The notes beneath the pieces were generated by a model. The model ran no database searches. It had not been told where the DNA came from and saw only the letters and a list, made by a program, of their open reading frames with translations. Position numbers and translations under genes: made by a program. Of a DNA stretch of 58,704 bases, positions 9,569-17,810 are shown in pieces; position 1 is the stretch's first letter; every line of letters begins with the position of its first letter. This stretch comes from Nitrospirota bacterium (lineage in GTDB: Bacteria > Nitrospirota > Nitrospiria > Nitrospirales > UBA8639): positions 1 to 58,704 of the forward strand of contig JAALKI010000016.1 in assembly GCA_011088105.1 (NCBI GenBank), read 5' to 3'.

Positions 9569-10270
9569 ATGAAATTTGAAGCGGAAGCAGAAGTACGGAA
9601 AGAAGTCGGAAAAGGACCGGCTCGAGAAATTCGCCGAAATGGCAAAATTCCAGCGGTTTTTTATGGTCAAGGCAAATCTATTCCTCTCGTGATGGACCCT
9701 CGGGCCGTCAGAAAAATTATCATTGCCCAATCTGGTGGATCAGGGTTGGTCTCGTTGAAATTAATAAACGACGGCGCAACAGAGGATCGGGTCGCCGTGA
9801 TTCAGGATTATCAAGTTGATCCCATTACGGGTCTTGTGTTGCATGTCGATTTATTTGAAGTATCAATGGATAAGGCAGTCCGGGTCAAAGTACTCGTCCA
9901 GACCACTGGCGAAACACCCATTGGCGTGAAACGGGATAAAGGAGTCCTCCATCAAAACCTGAGAGAACTCCATATTGAATGTTTGCCTGGGGTTATTCCT
10001 GAACATATCGATGTCGATGTCTCAGAATTGACAATTGGCCAAGGCATCCATGTCAAGGATGTTCAAGCAGGGCCAAGCATCAAAGTTCTCGATGACGGAG
10101 ACCTCATGGTCGTGAGCGTGTCTGCACCTATATCCGACGCAAAGTTAGCTGCCAGCATGGCGACCGATGCCACATCGACACACTCAAGTGACAGTGAAGC
10201 TGCAGGAAGCACCAAGGGAAAACCCGAACCTTCGGCCGGGGCAAGTAAAGCCGGAGAAGGTAAGAAATAA
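9569..10270 (+). CDS. rplY: 50S ribosomal protein L25/general stress protein Ctc
   Basis: L25 of the Ctc type binds 5S rRNA through its N-terminal domain and carries a C-terminal TL5-like beta domain. I place the start at ATG 9569, five bases after GAGGG (9559-9563), giving 233 residues; in-frame starts at 9530 (TTG), 9557 and 9566 are less well placed. Motifs: EVRKEVGKGPAREIRRNGKIPAVFYG and DLFEVSMDKAVRVKVLV. The last 40 residues are a low-complexity Ser/Ala/Lys tail, longer than usual. It is followed four bases later by pth. Confidence 0.95.
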   Translation: MKFEAEAEVRKEVGKGPAREIRRNGKIPAVFYGQGKSIPLVMDPRAVRKIIIAQSGGSGLVSLKLINDGATEDRVAVIQDYQVDPITGLVLHVDLFEVSMDKAVRVKVLVQTTGETPIGVKRDKGVLHQNLRELHIECLPGVIPEHIDVDVSELTIGQGIHVKDVQAGPSIKVLDDGDLMVVSVSAPISDAKLAASMATDATSTHSSDSEAAGSTKGKPEPSAGASKAGEGKK

Positions 10271-10273
10271 GCC

Positions 10274-10855
10274 TTGTATGCCATTGTCGGACTGGGAAAT
10301 CCAGGAGAAGCCTATGAGGCAACACGTCACAATGTTGGATGGAAGGTTATCATCCAAGCAGCAAGGCAATGGGCAATCAAATTGACCGAACAGGGTGCCA
10401 GTTTACAGGGCACTGGACATCTCGGAACCGAACCAATTGTCTTAGGGGTACCCCTCACATGGATGAATCAGACTGGCTGGGCCGTGAAGGCATTGCTTAC
10501 ACAGTATGACATTGAGACTCAATATCTGATTGTGGTCTATGATGATCTCGATTTGAATGTGGGTCGGATCAGAATTAAACAACGTGGAGGGGCCGGCGGG
10601 CACAATGGCCTTCGGTCTATTCTTGACGCTCTTCAGACAGATGAGTTCTCACGGCTTAAGATTGGCATCAGTCGTCCACCAGTTGGTGATGATGTTGCCG
10701 ATTATGTTCTTTCCGCCTTTACTCCAGCTGAAATTCCGATCATTGCCGACACCACTACTCGATCCGTCTCTGCCCTAGAATGCCTCGCGACAAGAGGGCC
10801 CGCTGAAGCCATGAATCTGTTCAATACAGTCAATCTTTATGAGGATAGCCCGTGA
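10274..10855 (+). CDS. pth: Peptidyl-tRNA hydrolase
   Basis: Pth frees tRNA from prematurely released peptidyl-tRNA. The 193-residue protein starts at a TTG (10274), the only codon that gives the family N-terminus YAIVGLGNPG. Catalytic His is in TRHNVGW (about residue 20), the Asp and substrate loop in YDDLDLNVGRIRIKQRGGAGGHNGLRSI. The gene starts three bases after rplY ends and its stop overlaps the GTG of ychF by four bases, so the three are cotranscribed and coupled. Confidence 0.96.
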   Translation: MYAIVGLGNPGEAYEATRHNVGWKVIIQAARQWAIKLTEQGASLQGTGHLGTEPIVLGVPLTWMNQTGWAVKALLTQYDIETQYLIVVYDDLDLNVGRIRIKQRGGAGGHNGLRSILDALQTDEFSRLKIGISRPPVGDDVADYVLSAFTPAEIPIIADTTTRSVSALECLATRGPAEAMNLFNTVNLYEDSP

Positions 10856-11943
10856 GTTTGTGTTGCGGCATGATTGGCCTCCCCAATGTTGGGAAAACGA
10901 CGGTTTTCAATGCGCTGGTTGGAGCCGGCGGCCTTGTGGCAAACTACCCGTTTGCCACCGTCGAAACAAACATTGGGATTTCAGCCGTGCCCGACCCACG
11001 ACTGAGTCAACTCGTCACAATCTTTCACTCCAAGAAAATGACACCAAGCACGCTCGAAGTTCGGGATATTGCAGGACTTGTCCAAGGCGCGAGTCAAGGC
11101 GAAGGCTTGGGCAATCAGTTTTTGGGACAAATTCGAGAAGTCGATGTGTTGCTGCATTTAGTTCGTTGTTTCCCCGAACCCAATGTTGTCCATGTCATTG
11201 GAGAAGTCGACCCTATCCGCGATATTGATATTATTGAATCGGAATTAATGCTAGCCGACTTAGGCATGTTGGAACGCCGACGGGAAAGATTAGAAAAACG
11301 AATTCGGGCTGGCGATGGGGAAGCCTCCCAAGAAAAGGCCTTCATCCAGCGATTGGAAGAGCTGCTGAACCAGGGCACATGGCTTCATGCTCATCCCTTT
11401 TCAGCTGATGAACAGGCTCAACTCAAAGACTATCAGTTATTGTCAGCCAAGCCAGTGTGCTTTGTGGCCAATGTGTTAGAAGGATGGAGTCCAAATGACC
11501 CCTTCATCAACGCGGTGAGGCAAAAGGCAGAAAAGGTGGGCGCCAACACGATTGTATTGTCTGGAAAGATTGAAGCCGAGTTAGCGACCTTGCCAGAAGA
11601 TGAACGACTAGAGTTCCTGGAAGATTTAGGGCTCAAAGAGTCTGGCTTACAGCGTTTGTTAACGGCGGCTCATGACCTACTGGGATTGATTACCTTTTTC
11701 ACCGCAGGTGAAGAAGAGTCCCGTGCCTGGACGATTCGGAAAGACACCGTGGCACAAGATGCGGCAGGGAAAATTCATACGGATATGCACAAAGGCTTTA
11801 TTCGAGCTGAAGTCTTTGCCTACACGGACTTACTTGCCTGTGGAACACCCACGGCAGTCAAAGAAAAAGGGCTTTTTCGTCTAGAAGGTCGGGAATATAT
11901 CGTGAAAGATGGGGACATTATGTATTTCCGTTTTAACGTGTAG
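10852..11943 (+). CDS. ychF: Redox-responsive ATPase/GTPase YchF (EngD/Obg family)
   Basis: This 363-residue protein has canonical YchF length. It carries the P-loop GLPNVGKTTVFNAL (about 9-22), the switch region NYPFATVETNIG, the G3 motif DIAGLVQGASQGEGLGNQFL, a coiled-coil insertion (about 130-175) and a C-terminal TGS domain (LITFFTAGEEESRAWTI to DGDIMYFRFNV). YchF binds ATP in preference to GTP, associates with ribosomes and is linked to oxidative stress control. Start is the GTG overlapping the pth stop. Confidence 0.96.
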   Translation: MSLCCGMIGLPNVGKTTVFNALVGAGGLVANYPFATVETNIGISAVPDPRLSQLVTIFHSKKMTPSTLEVRDIAGLVQGASQGEGLGNQFLGQIREVDVLLHLVRCFPEPNVVHVIGEVDPIRDIDIIESELMLADLGMLERRRERLEKRIRAGDGEASQEKAFIQRLEELLNQGTWLHAHPFSADEQAQLKDYQLLSAKPVCFVANVLEGWSPNDPFINAVRQKAEKVGANTIVLSGKIEAELATLPEDERLEFLEDLGLKESGLQRLLTAAHDLLGLITFFTAGEEESRAWTIRKDTVAQDAAGKIHTDMHKGFIRAEVFAYTDLLACGTPTAVKEKGLFRLEGREYIVKDGDIMYFRFNV

Positions 11944-12006
11944 GCACTGTTTGACAGGCCCTTTTTCCCTATGCTAGTTTGCAACGCTTGATTTTTTACC
12001 GGGTCT

Positions 12007-12029
12007 CCAGGCCTCCGCGCCTGGTTTTT
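12007..12029 (+). terminator. Hairpin with T-tract in the rpsF leader
   Basis: CCAGGC (12007-12012), loop CTCCGC, GCCTGG (12019-12024), then TTTTT. It ends 23 bases before the rpsF start, so it can act as a terminator of the rplY-pth-ychF unit or as an attenuator of the rpsF operon. The loop holds a CCG triplet, which is the core of the known S6:S18-binding leader RNA; the resemblance is suggestive only. Confidence 0.6.
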
Positions 12030-12052
12030 CTTGAGGTTGAGGAGGTTGTTGC

Positions 12053-12400
12053 ATGCCGTTGTATGAATCGATCGTGATTCTTCGTCCTTCACTATCAGAT
12101 GAAGAAACCACGGCCATCATTGAAAAGACAAAAGAGCGATTAGAGAAAGAAGGTGCCTCTATTCTCAAAGCAGACAATTGGGGGAAAAAGAAATTAGCAT
12201 ATGAGATTCAACATGATCGACGAGGAACTTATGTTCAATTTCAGTTCGACGCTGGCGGGCAGGTGATTGGACAGCTTGAACGATTCTACAAGTTGGAAGA
12301 TTCTATCATGAAGTTTCTGACGATTCGGATGGAACCAGAAGACTTGCAGCCTGTAGCAGTAGATGAACCGGCGGAGTCGGATGATGCTGGGATTCAATAA
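12053..12400 (+). CDS. rpsF: 30S ribosomal protein S6
   Basis: S6 (115 residues) binds 16S rRNA as a heterodimer with S18. The usual pattern is clear: YESIVILRPSLSDEE, GKKKLAYEI, GTYVQFQFDAGG and FYKLEDSIMKFLTIRME. A strong GAGGAGG-type ribosome-binding site precedes the ATG at 12053. The stop overlaps the start of ssb, and rpsR follows, the classical rpsF-ssb-rpsR operon; rplI (L9), often next in other bacteria, is not here. Confidence 0.97.
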   Translation: MPLYESIVILRPSLSDEETTAIIEKTKERLEKEGASILKADNWGKKKLAYEIQHDRRGTYVQFQFDAGGQVIGQLERFYKLEDSIMKFLTIRMEPEDLQPVAVDEPAESDDAGIQ

Positions 12401-12776
12401 AGTTATCCTCATTGGAAATTTGACCAGGAATCCTGAGCTTCGTTACACCCCGAATGGTACAGCTGTTGCGAATTTTGCATTAGCCGTCAATCGACGTTTT
12501 CGTCAAGCCGATGATCAAAAAGAAGAAGTGTGTTACATAGATATTGTCGTCTTTGGGAAACAAGCGGAACATTGCGGACAGTACTTGGCTAAAGGAGACG
12601 GCGCGATTGTCGATGGCCGCCTACAACAACGACGTTGGGAAACAGAAGATGGGCAAAGACGGAGTAAACATGAAGTCGTCGCCCAATCCGTGACATTCTT
12701 ACCCAAGAAACAAGCTTCTGGCCCCGAAACCGATTATACCGAGGAGCCTGAATATGAGGGTGAGCCCTATTCATAA
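12384..12776 (+). CDS. ssb: Single-stranded DNA-binding protein
   Basis: SSB coats single-stranded DNA in replication and repair. The OB fold is recognisable: FNKVILIGNLTRNPELRYTPNGT, VANFALAVNRRF, DIVVFGKQAEHCGQYLAKGDGAIVDGRLQQRRW. I use ATG 12384 (130 residues), seven bases after GGAG; the frame is open upstream to 12363. It overlaps the end of rpsF. The C-terminus is acidic (TEEPEYEGEPYS) but does not end in the usual DDIPF-type tip that recruits partner proteins, and it lacks the final Phe. Confidence 0.96.
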   Translation: MLGFNKVILIGNLTRNPELRYTPNGTAVANFALAVNRRFRQADDQKEEVCYIDIVVFGKQAEHCGQYLAKGDGAIVDGRLQQRRWETEDGQRRSKHEVVAQSVTFLPKKQASGPETDYTEEPEYEGEPYS

Positions 12777-12801
12777 TATTTTCTAGACAGGAGAACAAAT
12801 C

Positions 12802-13029
12802 GTGGAGCGCGGACGACTTTTTCAACGACGTCGTTTTTGTCGATTTTGTCATGATCAAACACCTCTGGACTTTAAGGACATTCCGCTCTTGCGGGGTTTT
12901 CTGACCGAAAGAGGGCGGATTGTACCCAGACGAACATCTGGAAACTGCATGCGACATCAACGGAAATTGACCCTTGCCGTGAAAAGGGCAAGGAGTATAG
13001 CATTATTGGCTTTTGCTGAAGAACGATAG
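12802..13029 (+). CDS. rpsR: 30S ribosomal protein S18 (Cys-containing form)
   Basis: S18 (75 residues) partners S6 on the 30S platform. Key stretches are RRRFCRFCHD, DFKDIPLLRGFLTERGRIVPRRTSGNC and RHQRKLTLAVKRAR. The CxxC pair near residue 12-15 with NCMRH further on gives four possible zinc ligands, so this is a C+ type ribosomal protein. The start is GTG at 12802, with an AGGAG site at 12789-12793. Confidence 0.96.
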   Translation: MERGRLFQRRRFCRFCHDQTPLDFKDIPLLRGFLTERGRIVPRRTSGNCMRHQRKLTLAVKRARSIALLAFAEER

Positions 13030-13054
13030 CTGATTAACGGTTTGCGAGGAATCT

Positions 13055-13627
13055 ATGCCCTCGCTCAATCTACAGCTTAAAGACATCCCCGATGAAGGAC
13101 TCGACCTCACACGAGGTATTGCCCTATCAGATCTTGGGCTTCGTGGGGAAGAGTTCACAATACAAGCACCCCTGGACCTCACGGTTCAGCTGTTGAGAGT
13201 CGGGAAACAAGCTCGAGCGCAAGGGTCCATTTATGGAAGTGTTTTTTATGAATGCGTCCGATGCCTAGGGAAATTTGAGCACAGGAGTAACATCGCCTTT
13301 ACTGTCCTGTTTCAAGAATCAGAGCAAGACAGCCAACAGCACAGTAACGATACGAGTCAAGAAGTGAAAGAAACCGTCCAGATCGAACGGTTTTCTATGG
13401 TCAATGGACAACTTGAACTTGGAGACATGCTACGAGAACAGCTCATCCTCATGGCTCCCATGAACCCACTTTGTACCCCTGACTGCCTTGGGCTTTGTCA
13501 AGTTTGCAGGTCTAACCGCAATGTCAAGAAGTGTGGCTGTCAGGAAATGGGGATGGCCTCTCCATTTTCAACTTTGCGTCAATTGATTAACACTCATGAT
13601 TCTACAATTAATAAACCGTCTCTCTAA
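13055..13627 (+). CDS. yceD: YceD family protein (DUF177)
   Basis: A 190-residue member of the YceD/DUF177 family, almost always found upstream of rpmF as here; in E. coli it is tied to 23S rRNA accumulation. The family core CVRCLGKFEH (two Cys, about residues 67-70) and the C-terminal Cys cluster (NPLCTPDCLGLCQVC, then KCGC) are present. The C-terminal cluster could bind zinc. Start ATG 13055. A gap of 42 bases leads to rpmF, so the pair is cotranscribed. Confidence 0.9.
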   Translation: MPSLNLQLKDIPDEGLDLTRGIALSDLGLRGEEFTIQAPLDLTVQLLRVGKQARAQGSIYGSVFYECVRCLGKFEHRSNIAFTVLFQESEQDSQQHSNDTSQEVKETVQIERFSMVNGQLELGDMLREQLILMAPMNPLCTPDCLGLCQVCRSNRNVKKCGCQEMGMASPFSTLRQLINTHDSTINKPSL

Positions 13628-13669
13628 GAATAACAACACGTATATTCTCTCTCACACAAAGGAATCAGG

Positions 13670-13852
13670 ATGGCAAATCCGAAACATAAAATATCCAGGG
13701 CAAGACGTGATCAACGCAGAGCCAACACCAAACTTGTGCCTCCCAGTCTTTCCATTTGTCCGCAATGCCATGAACCTAAACTCCCCCACCGTACCTGTCT
13801 CAGTTGCGGGACATATAAGAGGATGGCCGTTATTTCCATTGAAGAAGGCTAA
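13670..13852 (+). CDS. rpmF: 50S ribosomal protein L32
   Basis: L32 (60 residues): MANPKHKISRARRDQRRA, then CPQCHEP and CLSCGTYKRMAVI, i.e. two CxxC pairs forming a zinc ribbon. A GGA-rich site precedes the ATG at 13670. It lies between yceD and plsX, the conserved link between ribosome and lipid synthesis genes. Confidence 0.97.
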   Translation: MANPKHKISRARRDQRRANTKLVPPSLSICPQCHEPKLPHRTCLSCGTYKRMAVISIEEG

Positions 13853-13896
13853 AACCTCCCTCTCTCAACCTGTATGAGGTTGACGACACGATTTCC

Positions 13897-14928
13897 ATGA
13901 AAATTGCAGTTGATGCAATGGGCGGTGATCATGGATTAATTCCCATTATTACTGGTGCGAGTCAGGCCGCCAAAGAGCTCAATGCTGAGGTTGTCCTGGT
14001 TGGAGACCAAGAGCAAATTCTTGCCGAGCGTGAACGGTTGAATTGTACCGACTCTCGCATCACCACGCATCCATCGTCACAGGTTGTGGGCATGCATGAA
14101 TCCCCAGCCTTAGTAGCCAGAAAAAAACGAGATTCATCAATTTGGGTCGCGACCAACCTAGTCAAATCTGGGGCAGCCGATGCTGTTGTCAGTGCAGGCA
14201 ACACTGGAGCCACTATGGTCTCTGCTTTTTTTCTATTAGGCTCCATGAAAGGCGTAGAGCGCCCTGCCATTGCAGCCACACTTCCAACGCTGCAAGGCCA
14301 TGCGGTAATGCTAGACGTTGGGGCCACGGTAGATTGTACAGCCCAACAACTCTATCAGTTTGGGATCATGGGGCATGAGTATGGGAAACATCTCTTTAAA
14401 AAATCCAAACCTCGTGTAGGACTTCTCAGTATTGGGGAAGAAGATTCGAAAGGGAACGAAGTCACCAAAGAAGCCTTCCACTTGCTGAGAAACAGTCCCA
14501 TGAATTTCATCGGGAATCTCGAAGGTCGTGATGTCTATAGTGGAACAGCCGATGTCATTGTCTGTGATGGCTTTATGGGCAATGTCTCATTGAAAATTTC
14601 CGAAGGCCTCGCTGATGCTATGAAAAAAATGTTAATAAAAGAAATCGCTTCTACCTTGCTTGGTCGATTTTCCTTTCTTTTTATGGCTGGGCCCCTTCTG
14701 CGCCTTCGACGGCGGACCGATTATGCCGAATTTGGCGGAGCTCCATTGTTAGGTGTAAACGGAATCAGCATAATCTGTCATGGGCGTTCCTCTGCAAAGG
14801 CTATCAAAAACGCGATTATCCGTGCCCATGCACTCAGCCAAGCCAGGCTTATCGACTTGATCCAGCATGATATTGCCGACGGGCTGAGTGACGGGACTAC
14901 GGGCAACCCTTCTGTGGCCACAGAATGA
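13897..14928 (+). CDS. plsX: Phosphate acyltransferase PlsX
   Basis: PlsX converts acyl-ACP to acyl-phosphate, the first step of membrane phospholipid synthesis in the PlsX/PlsY route. The 343-residue protein begins MKIAVDAMGGDHG and shows the typical SAGNTGATMVSAFFLLGSMKGVERPAIAATLP and VCDGFMGNVSLKISEG. Its last codons overlap the start of fabH by four bases (ATGA), so translation is coupled. Confidence 0.97.
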   Translation: MKIAVDAMGGDHGLIPIITGASQAAKELNAEVVLVGDQEQILAERERLNCTDSRITTHPSSQVVGMHESPALVARKKRDSSIWVATNLVKSGAADAVVSAGNTGATMVSAFFLLGSMKGVERPAIAATLPTLQGHAVMLDVGATVDCTAQQLYQFGIMGHEYGKHLFKKSKPRVGLLSIGEEDSKGNEVTKEAFHLLRNSPMNFIGNLEGRDVYSGTADVIVCDGFMGNVSLKISEGLADAMKKMLIKEIASTLLGRFSFLFMAGPLLRLRRRTDYAEFGGAPLLGVNGISIICHGRSSAKAIKNAIIRAHALSQARLIDLIQHDIADGLSDGTTGNPSVATE

Positions 14929-15899
14929 AAAGCCAAATCCTTGGAACCGGATCGTATGTCCCTCCAAAAATCCTGACTAATACGGATCTTGAAAAGATAG
15001 TCGACACATCCGATACTTGGATTGTCGATAGGACTGGGATTCACGAACGTCGGATTGCTGAACCTGGAGAGGCCTGCTCGGACCTAGGCATTCGTGCATC
15101 AGAATCCGCCTTGGCCAATGCCGGCATTGCGGCACAGGACCTGGACATGATTTTAGTCGCGACCTGCACAGGTGATTATCCCCTTCCATCTACGGCCTGT
15201 CTCATTCAACATCGTCTTGGGGCGACACGGGCCGCTGCCTGTGATATTGCTGCCGCATGTTGTGGATTTGTCTATGCGCTCTCCATAGCCAATGCCTACA
15301 TCAAGGCAGGCTATCGATATGTTCTCGTTGTAGGTGCTGAGGTCATGTCAGCGATTACAGACTGGTCAGACCGGAATACATGTGTCTTATTCGGAGATGG
15401 CGCAGGAGCAACAGTAGTTGGACGTTCTGAAGGAGAGGCTGGTATTCTTTCCCTCCACCTCCACGCTGACGGTCGTCTGGCAGATCTCATTTGTGTACCA
15501 GGTGGAGGGTCAAGTCGGCCTGCGTCGCAAACCATCCTTGATGAACGACTGCCCTACGTCAAAATGCGAGGCAATGAAACTTTTAAAATTGCAGTAAAAA
15601 CTATGGAAGAAGCTGTCCGTGAAGCATTGGCCGCTAATGAATTGACCATTAACGACATTGATTGTTTTGTGCCACACCAAGCAAATATACGAATTCTCAA
15701 AGCCGTGGCCGAACGATTGAAATTGCCCCTGGAAAAGACGGCCATCAATCTTGATCGCTTTGGAAACACCTCAGCGGCGTCCATTCCCTTAGCCCTGGAT
15801 GAAGCAGTTAAAACTGGCAAAGTGCAACCCGGGAATCTTGTGTTATTAGCTGCATTTGGCTCAGGACTGACATGGGCCTCTGGCGTGCTGCGCTGGTAA
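14925..15899 (+). CDS. fabH: Beta-ketoacyl-ACP synthase III
   Basis: FabH condenses acetyl-CoA with malonyl-ACP to start fatty acid synthesis. The 324-residue protein has the active-site Cys in IAAACCGFVYAL, His in VPHQANIRIL and Asn in FGNTSAASIP. It also has the N-terminal DTSDTWIVDRTGIHERR that marks the CoA site. Start ATG 14925 overlaps plsX. Confidence 0.97.
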   Translation: MKSQILGTGSYVPPKILTNTDLEKIVDTSDTWIVDRTGIHERRIAEPGEACSDLGIRASESALANAGIAAQDLDMILVATCTGDYPLPSTACLIQHRLGATRAAACDIAAACCGFVYALSIANAYIKAGYRYVLVVGAEVMSAITDWSDRNTCVLFGDGAGATVVGRSEGEAGILSLHLHADGRLADLICVPGGGSSRPASQTILDERLPYVKMRGNETFKIAVKTMEEAVREALAANELTINDIDCFVPHQANIRILKAVAERLKLPLEKTAINLDRFGNTSAASIPLALDEAVKTGKVQPGNLVLLAAFGSGLTWASGVLRW

Positions 15900-15962
15900 G
15901 GCATCGATACGGATGAAGACTCTTCGTATCACGTTATCTAAGTGCAATATTGAGGAAGGAAC

Positions 15963-16781
15963 ATGATGGAAAAAGACCTTCAAACAAACAGTAACCAATG
16001 GGCTCTTATTTTGGGGGCTTCTAGCGGATTCGGAGAAGCGGCAGCGCTCAAACTGGCCGCTATGGGGATGCATATTTTTGGAGTCCACCTCGATCGCAAG
16101 TCGACATTGCCAAATGTCACCCGCATTGTGGAAGCCATACACGAACAGGGACGGGAAGCGGTCTTTGTGAATGCCAACGCAGCGGACCCGGATAAACGCC
16201 AAGAAATCTGTGATGCGATACAGACCAAATTACAGGAATCAGACACACCTGGATCCATTCAGGTTTTACTCCATTCCCTGGCTTTTGGCACACTCAAGCC
16301 ATTTCTCGCCCCGTCGCCGACGGAAGCCATCACTAAAGCCCAGTTGGAAATGACATTGGATGTCATGGCTAATAGTTTGGTCTATTGGACACAAACCATT
16401 ATCTCTCGTAAACTCATGGGAAAAGGCGGGCGAATTTTTGCGATGACTAGCGCTGGTGGGGCTCGAGTTTGGTCAACATATGGCGCCGTCTCTGCCGCCA
16501 AGGCAGCCTTGGAATCGAACATTCGCCAACTGACCTTGGAATTGGCTCCATTGGGAATTACGGCCAATACGATTATGGCTGGCGTTACCGACACACCGGC
16601 ACTCCGGAAGATTCCGGGGTCTGATGAAATGATGATACTAGCCAAACGAAAAAATCCTTCGGGACGACTCACAACACCTCAAGACGTTGCTGATGCGATT
16701 GGACTACTCAGTCAAGCAGAGTCACATTGGATAACCGGCAATGTCATTTGTGTTGATGGTGGAGAATTTATCGTCGACTAA
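15963..16781 (+). CDS. SDR-family enoyl-ACP reductase (FabL-like)
   Basis: A 272-residue short-chain dehydrogenase. It has a classical Rossmann glycine motif GASSGFGEA (about 19-27), LLHSLAFG in place of the NNAG motif of ketoreductases, a Ser in MTSAGG and a Tyr-x6-Lys pair in YGAVSAAKAALE. Tyr-x6-Lys, rather than Tyr-x3-Lys, is the mark of enoyl-ACP reductases FabI and FabL; the GxxxGxG loop is nearer FabL. HSLAF is also typical of enoyl reductases. Lying between fabH and fabD in a cluster that otherwise lacks an enoyl reductase, it probably does the last reduction of each elongation cycle with NAD(P)H. A ketoreductase is less likely since fabG is present. Confidence 0.8.
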   Translation: MMEKDLQTNSNQWALILGASSGFGEAAALKLAAMGMHIFGVHLDRKSTLPNVTRIVEAIHEQGREAVFVNANAADPDKRQEICDAIQTKLQESDTPGSIQVLLHSLAFGTLKPFLAPSPTEAITKAQLEMTLDVMANSLVYWTQTIISRKLMGKGGRIFAMTSAGGARVWSTYGAVSAAKAALESNIRQLTLELAPLGITANTIMAGVTDTPALRKIPGSDEMMILAKRKNPSGRLTTPQDVADAIGLLSQAESHWITGNVICVDGGEFIVD

Positions 16782-16823
16782 TAGTTGACAACCGTTCACT
16801 TTTCTCTCATATCTGTATATATC

Positions 16824-17765
16824 ATGGTTAGTTCGATCGGATTGCTGTTTCCCGGGCAAGGTTCCCAGTTCATCGGAATGGGTCGTGCAATGTATGAGGC
16901 CTTTCCCCGCATCCATACATTATATGAGACAGCCAAAGATATCCTAGGGTACGATATCCGCTCTCTTTGTTTTGAAGGACCTGCGGATACATTGAATCTC
17001 ACCGAATACACACAGCCAGCCATGCTGCTCACGAGCATCGCGGCACTTCGCATGCTCGATGATCTGTCGATTGAACCTGCTGCTGTTGCAGGCCATAGCC
17101 TGGGGGAATATTCAGCTCTAGTCTCGGCTCACAGCTTAAGATTTGATGATGCGGTCAGACTGGTCCAAAAGCGAGCGCAATACATGTCCGAATCCGTTTT
17201 ACGAGGAAGTGGACGCGTCGCTGCTGTGTTGGGATTATCGGGTGACATTGTGAAAGAAGTCTGTCGGGAAACCGAAGCTGCTGGAATCGTCGCTGCGGCA
17301 AACTTTAACTCTCCCGGACAAGTCGTGATCGCCGGTGAACAGGCTGCTGTTGAACAGGCCACAACATTGTTAAAGGGCAGAGGTTGTCGGCGAGTAGTGC
17401 CATTACCGGTCAGTGTCCCGGTTCATACCCCTTTAATGCAGCAGGCCGCAGATCGACTGGCGAAAACACTAGAAACGATCCCCATAGCCGAAGGACGCAT
17501 CCCGGTCATCAATAATGCAGAAGCCAAAGCAATTCAGGCCGTGGCTGAAATCAGAACCTCGTTAGTTCAGCAACTCCCTTCGCCAGTCTTATGGGAACAA
17601 TCCATGCACACTATGTGGGAAATGGGCATTACGACATTTATTGAAGTTGGTCCTGGAACTGTACTCACCGGATTAGGGAAGCGAACGTTGCCCGATGCAA
17701 CATGGCTTAATGTTCAAGACCCTTCATCCTTAGATACCACCATGAACGCTTTAAGTACGGCCTAA
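16824..17765 (+). CDS. fabD: Malonyl-CoA:ACP transacylase
   Basis: FabD loads malonyl groups on ACP. The family N-terminus (IGLLFPGQGSQFIGMG) supports ATG 16824 (313 residues) although no good ribosome-binding site is seen; a TTG at 16785 would add 13 residues with no homologous look. The catalytic Ser is in GHSLGEYSAL (about residue 93), the Arg in LVQKRAQYM and the His in PVSVPVHTPLM. Confidence 0.95.
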   Translation: MVSSIGLLFPGQGSQFIGMGRAMYEAFPRIHTLYETAKDILGYDIRSLCFEGPADTLNLTEYTQPAMLLTSIAALRMLDDLSIEPAAVAGHSLGEYSALVSAHSLRFDDAVRLVQKRAQYMSESVLRGSGRVAAVLGLSGDIVKEVCRETEAAGIVAAANFNSPGQVVIAGEQAAVEQATTLLKGRGCRRVVPLPVSVPVHTPLMQQAADRLAKTLETIPIAEGRIPVINNAEAKAIQAVAEIRTSLVQQLPSPVLWEQSMHTMWEMGITTFIEVGPGTVLTGLGKRTLPDATWLNVQDPSSLDTTMNALSTA

Positions 17766-17810
17766 GGTCTCACAGGAGACAATCATTAACAAGTCGCATG
17801 AGGAGAGGCT

